7,591 nucleotides of DNA from an uncultured Leuconostoc sp. (GTDB taxonomy: Bacteria; Bacillota; Bacilli; Lactobacillales; Lactobacillaceae), in contig USIU01000053.1 in assembly GCA_900554745.1 (NCBI GenBank), forward strand, positions 1 through 7,591. Reading direction: 5' to 3'. Position numbers and translations under genes: made by a program. Shown here one piece after another: positions 5,401 to 7,591 of the stretch. Numbering within the stretch: position 1 is the first letter of the stretch; the number at the start of each line of letters is the position of its first letter. Under the pieces are notes generated by a model. That model searched no databases. It saw only the letters and a list, made by a program, of their open reading frames with translations, and was not told the origin of the DNA.

Positions 5401-6777
5401 TTATTCAGTCGCTGGTAAACTGTCAAGCCAGCGTGGTAAGAAGTCACTTTCTAAGTAACGCGTATCAAATTCTCCGCGTTGTACTTGTGGGTCAGCGAGT
5501 AACGCTTGTTGGAATGGTCGACTCGTTTCAACACCACGAATCACAGTTTCGTCGATAATTCGGCGTATCTTAGCCATGGCTTGCGTCCGGTCCGCACCGT
5601 GCACAATGAGCTTGCCAATCATCGAATCATAAAATGGTTGGATCTTGTCCCCATTAAACAAAGCTGAATCGATACGAATACCAGGCCCACCAGTTGGTAG
5701 AAAGACGAAATCAACCGTGCCGGCACTTGGTGCAAAGTGTTTTTCAGGTTGTTCAGCCGTCAAACGGACTTCAATTGAATGGCCTTGCACTTGCACATCG
5801 TCTTGAGTCACTGGTAAATCTTCCCCAGCAGCAATCGCAATTTGTAGTTGAATCAAATCTAAGCCCGTTACCATTTCAGAGACGGGATGTTCAACTTGAA
5901 TACGCGTGTTCATTTCCATGAAATAAAATGCGCCTTCATGGTCTTGTAAAAATTCAATGGTCCCCGTGTTCACATAGCCCAAGGCTTGGGCTGCACGCGT
6001 CACAATCTCCCCCAACTCAGCACGCATGGCTGGGGTCACACCGGTTGCGGGTGATTCTTCAAGCACCTTTTGGTTATTCCGTTGCAACGAGCAATTACGT
6101 TCGGGCAGATAAATCACATGACCATTTTGATCGCGCAACAATTGCATTTCAATATGCCGCACGCGTTCCATGACCTTTTCGATGTACATATGGTCATCGC
6201 CAAACGCGGCCCGGGCTTCGTTTTGCGCATCATCAAACTTGTCAGATAGTTCATCTTCGCCATAAACAAAGCGCATGCCTTTGCCACCACCACCGGCAGC
6301 AGCTTTTAGCAATAATGGATAGCCAATGCGATCAGCGACGGCTTTGGCTTCATCAAAATTACGAATAAAACCTTCAGAACCCGGAATCACTGGTACACCA
6401 GCACGGCGCATTTCTTCACGTGCGTTGGCCTTATTCCCCATCAACTCAATCGTTTCTGGTCGCGGTCCAATCCATTGAATCCCAACTTCGCCAACCATTT
6501 CAGCAAACAAAGCATTTTCGGCCAAGAACCCATAACCTGGATGGATGGCTTCAGCACCCGAAAGCAATGCCGCGCTTAAAATGTTTTTCATGTTCAAATA
6601 GGAATCTTTTGGCTTTGGCCCACCGACAGCAATGGCTTCGTCAGCGATTTGAACATGGAGACTATCTTTATCAGCCGTTGAATAAATTGCGACTGAACCA
6701 ATACCCATTTCTTTTAATGTTCGGATGATACGAACCGCAATTTCACCACGGTTGGCAACCAATACTTTTTTAAACAC
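5401..6777 (-). CDS. accC: Biotin carboxylase subunit of acetyl-CoA carboxylase
   Basis: AccC uses ATP and bicarbonate to carboxylate the biotin on AccB, the first half-reaction of malonyl-CoA synthesis. The 458 residues show all three parts. The N-terminal domain starts MFKKVLVANRGEIAVRII. The ATP-grasp domain has Lys158 and the glycine loop AGGGGKGM (161-168). The active-site run EMNTRIQVEH contains Glu288, Asn290 and Arg292, and Arg338 lies in SIEVRLTAE; these numbers match the E. coli catalytic residues. The segment usually reading ERDCS is ERNCS here (from about 226), a small change I cannot weigh. The start is GTG at 6777, two bases after the fabZ stop, with GGAG 7 bases upstream inside the end of fabZ, implying coupling. 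Confidence 0.97.
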   Translation of the reverse strand: MFKKVLVANRGEIAVRIIRTLKEMGIGSVAIYSTADKDSLHVQIADEAIAVGGPKPKDSYLNMKNILSAALLSGAEAIHPGYGFLAENALFAEMVGEVGIQWIGPRPETIELMGNKANAREEMRRAGVPVIPGSEGFIRNFDEAKAVADRIGYPLLLKAAAGGGGKGMRFVYGEDELSDKFDDAQNEARAAFGDDHMYIEKVMERVRHIEMQLLRDQNGHVIYLPERNCSLQRNNQKVLEESPATGVTPAMRAELGEIVTRAAQALGYVNTGTIEFLQDHEGAFYFMEMNTRIQVEHPVSEMVTGLDLIQLQIAIAAGEDLPVTQDDVQVQGHSIEVRLTAEQPEKHFAPSAGTVDFVFLPTGGPGIRIDSALFNGDKIQPFYDSMIGKLIVHGADRTQAMAKIRRIIDETVIRGVETSRPFQQALLADPQVQRGEFDTRYLESDFLPRWLDSLPATE

Positions 6778-6779
6778 AA

Positions 6780-7211
6780 TTAATCTCCAATGATGAATGT
6801 CAATTCAGCAGTTGTTGCCTTCTTATCACCAATCCATACAATCCCTTTACCTGTCCCAATTGGGCCACGCAAGCGATCGATGGTTACTTCAAGGCGCAAG
6901 CGGTCACCAGGTCGTACCATTTGTCGGTAACGGGCCTTTTTAATCCCACCAAAGTAGGCCGTCTTCCCTTTATATTCCGGCAATGACAAGAGTGCTACGG
7001 CACCAGTTTGTGCCAATGCTTCAACCGTTAGCGCCCCCGGAAAAGTTGGGTTCCCAGGAAAATGCCCTTGGAAAATTTCTTCGTTGATTGAAATATTCTT
7101 GTAGGCCACGGCGCGTTCACCAGGCACTAATTCTTCAACCGTATCCAACATCAACATCGGATAACGGTGTGGGATAATTTCCATAATTTGTTGGGTATTT
7201 AATACGCTCAT
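6780..7211 (-). CDS. fabZ: 3-hydroxyacyl-ACP dehydratase FabZ
   Basis: FabZ removes water from (3R)-hydroxyacyl-ACP to give trans-2-enoyl-ACP in the elongation cycle. The hot-dog-fold signature GHFPGNPTFPGALTVEALAQ is intact with catalytic His and Glu (His50 and Glu64 from this start). I chose the ATG at 7211 (MSVLNTQQIMEIIPHRYP, 143 aa) because it leaves 14 residues before the conserved PHR, as in other Gram-positive FabZ proteins. The ATG at 7226 would add five residues (MFDRH) but is buried in a hairpin. Neither start has a normally spaced SD; the only strong one is at 7257-7252, beyond the hairpin. It overlaps a mini-ORF by ATGA and is followed 2 bases later by accC. Confidence 0.93.
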   Translation of the reverse strand: MSVLNTQQIMEIIPHRYPMLMLDTVEELVPGERAVAYKNISINEEIFQGHFPGNPTFPGALTVEALAQTGAVALLSLPEYKGKTAYFGGIKKARYRQMVRPGDRLRLEVTIDRLRGPIGTGKGIVWIGDKKATTAELTFIIGD

Positions 7212-7257
7212 GTGTCTATCAAACATACAGCACCAATCACTGTATGCATTTCCTCCT
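7208..7257 (-). promoter_or_regulatory. fabZ translation-initiation region: SD, hairpin, mini-ORF
   Basis: AGGAGG (7257-7252) is followed by AAAT and then an inverted repeat, GCATACAG with CTGTATGT (7247-7240 and 7230-7223; seven Watson-Crick pairs and one G-U) around a 9-base loop. Folding would leave 15 unpaired bases between the SD and the ATG at 7211, and would bury the ATG at 7226. A mini-ORF from 7249 encodes MHTVIGAVCLIDT, and its TGA overlaps the fabZ ATG as ATGA (7211-7208). Its ATG is only 2 bases from the SD, but an in-frame GTG three codons later is 11 bases away. Confidence 0.45.
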
Positions 7258-7271
7258 ATTCAGGTATGTAC

Positions 7272-7285
7272 GCGGAAAATTCCGC
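7272..7285 (-). promoter_or_regulatory. Small hairpin just after accB
   Basis: The transcript reads GCGGAAUUUUCCGC, giving a 5-bp GC-rich stem with a 4-base loop, 5 bases after the accB stop codon. There is no U-run after it, so it is not a terminator. It occupies the same place relative to accB as the larger hairpin at 5363-5397 does to accC. Confidence 0.35.
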
Positions 7286-7290
7286 TTAAT

Positions 7291-7591
7291 TTACGCTGGC
7301 GTCACGATATAAAGTGGCTTATTATAGTCAACCACTTCTTCGTTTTCCACCAAAATTTCAGCAATCGTCCCAGCGACTTCACTGTGGATTTCTGTCATTA
7401 ATTTCATCGCTTCAATCACAGCAACCGTTTCACCAACGGCAACTTTATCACCTACTTGTTTGAACATTGGGGCGTCTGGTTTTGGTTGCAAATATACCGT
7501 TCCAACCATCGGTGCCACAATTTCGACCCCGGCTGCCACGGGCTTTGCCAATGGATGTTCACTCGGTGCGTCCTCGACGACAACCGGTGCT
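7291..7591 (-). CDS. accB: Biotin carboxyl carrier protein, C-terminal part (runs off the right edge)
   Basis: AccB carries the biotin that shuttles carboxyl groups from AccC to AccD/AccA. The frame is open to the window edge, giving 99 residues plus one base. It starts in the flexible linker (APVVVEDAPSEHP) and goes through the whole biotinyl domain. The biotinylation motif EAMKLM has its lysine at 7404-7402, 36 residues from the C-terminus, the normal place. TTG at 7551 is not the start, since the linker continues in frame beyond it. The N-terminal domain lies outside the window, probably downstream of other fab genes. Confidence 0.95.
   Translation of the reverse strand, partial: APVVVEDAPSEHPLAKPVAAGVEIVAPMVGTVYLQPKPDAPMFKQVGDKVAVGETVAVIEAMKLMTEIHSEVAGTIAEILVENEEVVDYNKPLYIVTPA

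Noticed and set aside
5393..5426. Consensus TTGACA (5426-5421) and TATAAT (5398-5393) at the end of accC, as an internal accDA promoter
   Set aside because: The spacer is 22 bases, too long for normal sigma-70 promoters, and the -10 overlaps the hairpin foot with no TG extension.
7291..7551. accB starting at the TTG at 7551
   Set aside because: The frame stays open to the edge and encodes a typical AccB linker upstream, so the gene is cut by the window rather than starting there.

Overview
The window looks like chromosome of a lactic acid bacterium (Bacillota, Lactobacillales). Three things point to the former Leuconostocaceae, with Weissella or a close relative my best guess. The tmRNA encodes the tag AKNENSFAIAA. 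The order accB-fabZ-accC-accD-accA is the tail of the usual Lactobacillales type II fatty-acid-synthesis cluster. The base composition is moderate, with AT-rich spacers. The genus is inference; the tag and gene order are read directly.

Left part (1-2382). A GNAT acetyltransferase gene on the minus strand runs off the left edge and is broken by a frameshift near 221-240. It faces away from a two-gene plus-strand unit: a membrane-anchored serine hydrolase of the beta-lactamase/penicillin-binding fold (694-1584) and a TVP38/DedA-type VTT-domain membrane protein (1634-2299). That unit ends in a clear intrinsic terminator. The 250-base divergent spacer holds two extended -10 promoters pointing opposite ways and two perfect palindromes, one touching the GNAT -10.

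Middle (2383-3205). This AT-rich, gene-poor stretch holds one 81-residue membrane protein of unknown function behind a very strong Shine-Dalgarno (SD) sequence. Past it lies a start-less but protein-like open stretch on the minus strand, next to the tmRNA gene.

Right part (3164-7591). All of it is on the minus strand. Read in the direction of transcription it runs accB (partial at the right edge), fabZ, accC, accD, accA, a 34-bp palindromic terminator, then ssrA (tmRNA) with its own terminator. AccB carries biotin, AccC carboxylates it, and AccD/AccA move the carboxyl group to acetyl-CoA to make malonyl-CoA. FabZ dehydrates 3-hydroxyacyl-ACP in the elongation cycle. tmRNA rescues stalled ribosomes and is functionally unrelated; its best promoter sits at the foot of the acc terminator.

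The most unusual signal is in the two wide gaps of the acc operon (accB-fabZ and accC-accD). Each has a hairpin, then the same 10-mer GAATAGGAGG, then a second hairpin directly between that strong SD and the next start codon. Each also has a tiny ORF ending at, or 2 bases before, the real start. This suggests hairpin-spaced initiation or mini-ORF translational coupling that sets FabZ and AccD/AccA output. I see no defence system, mobile element, CRISPR array or other large undescribed system.
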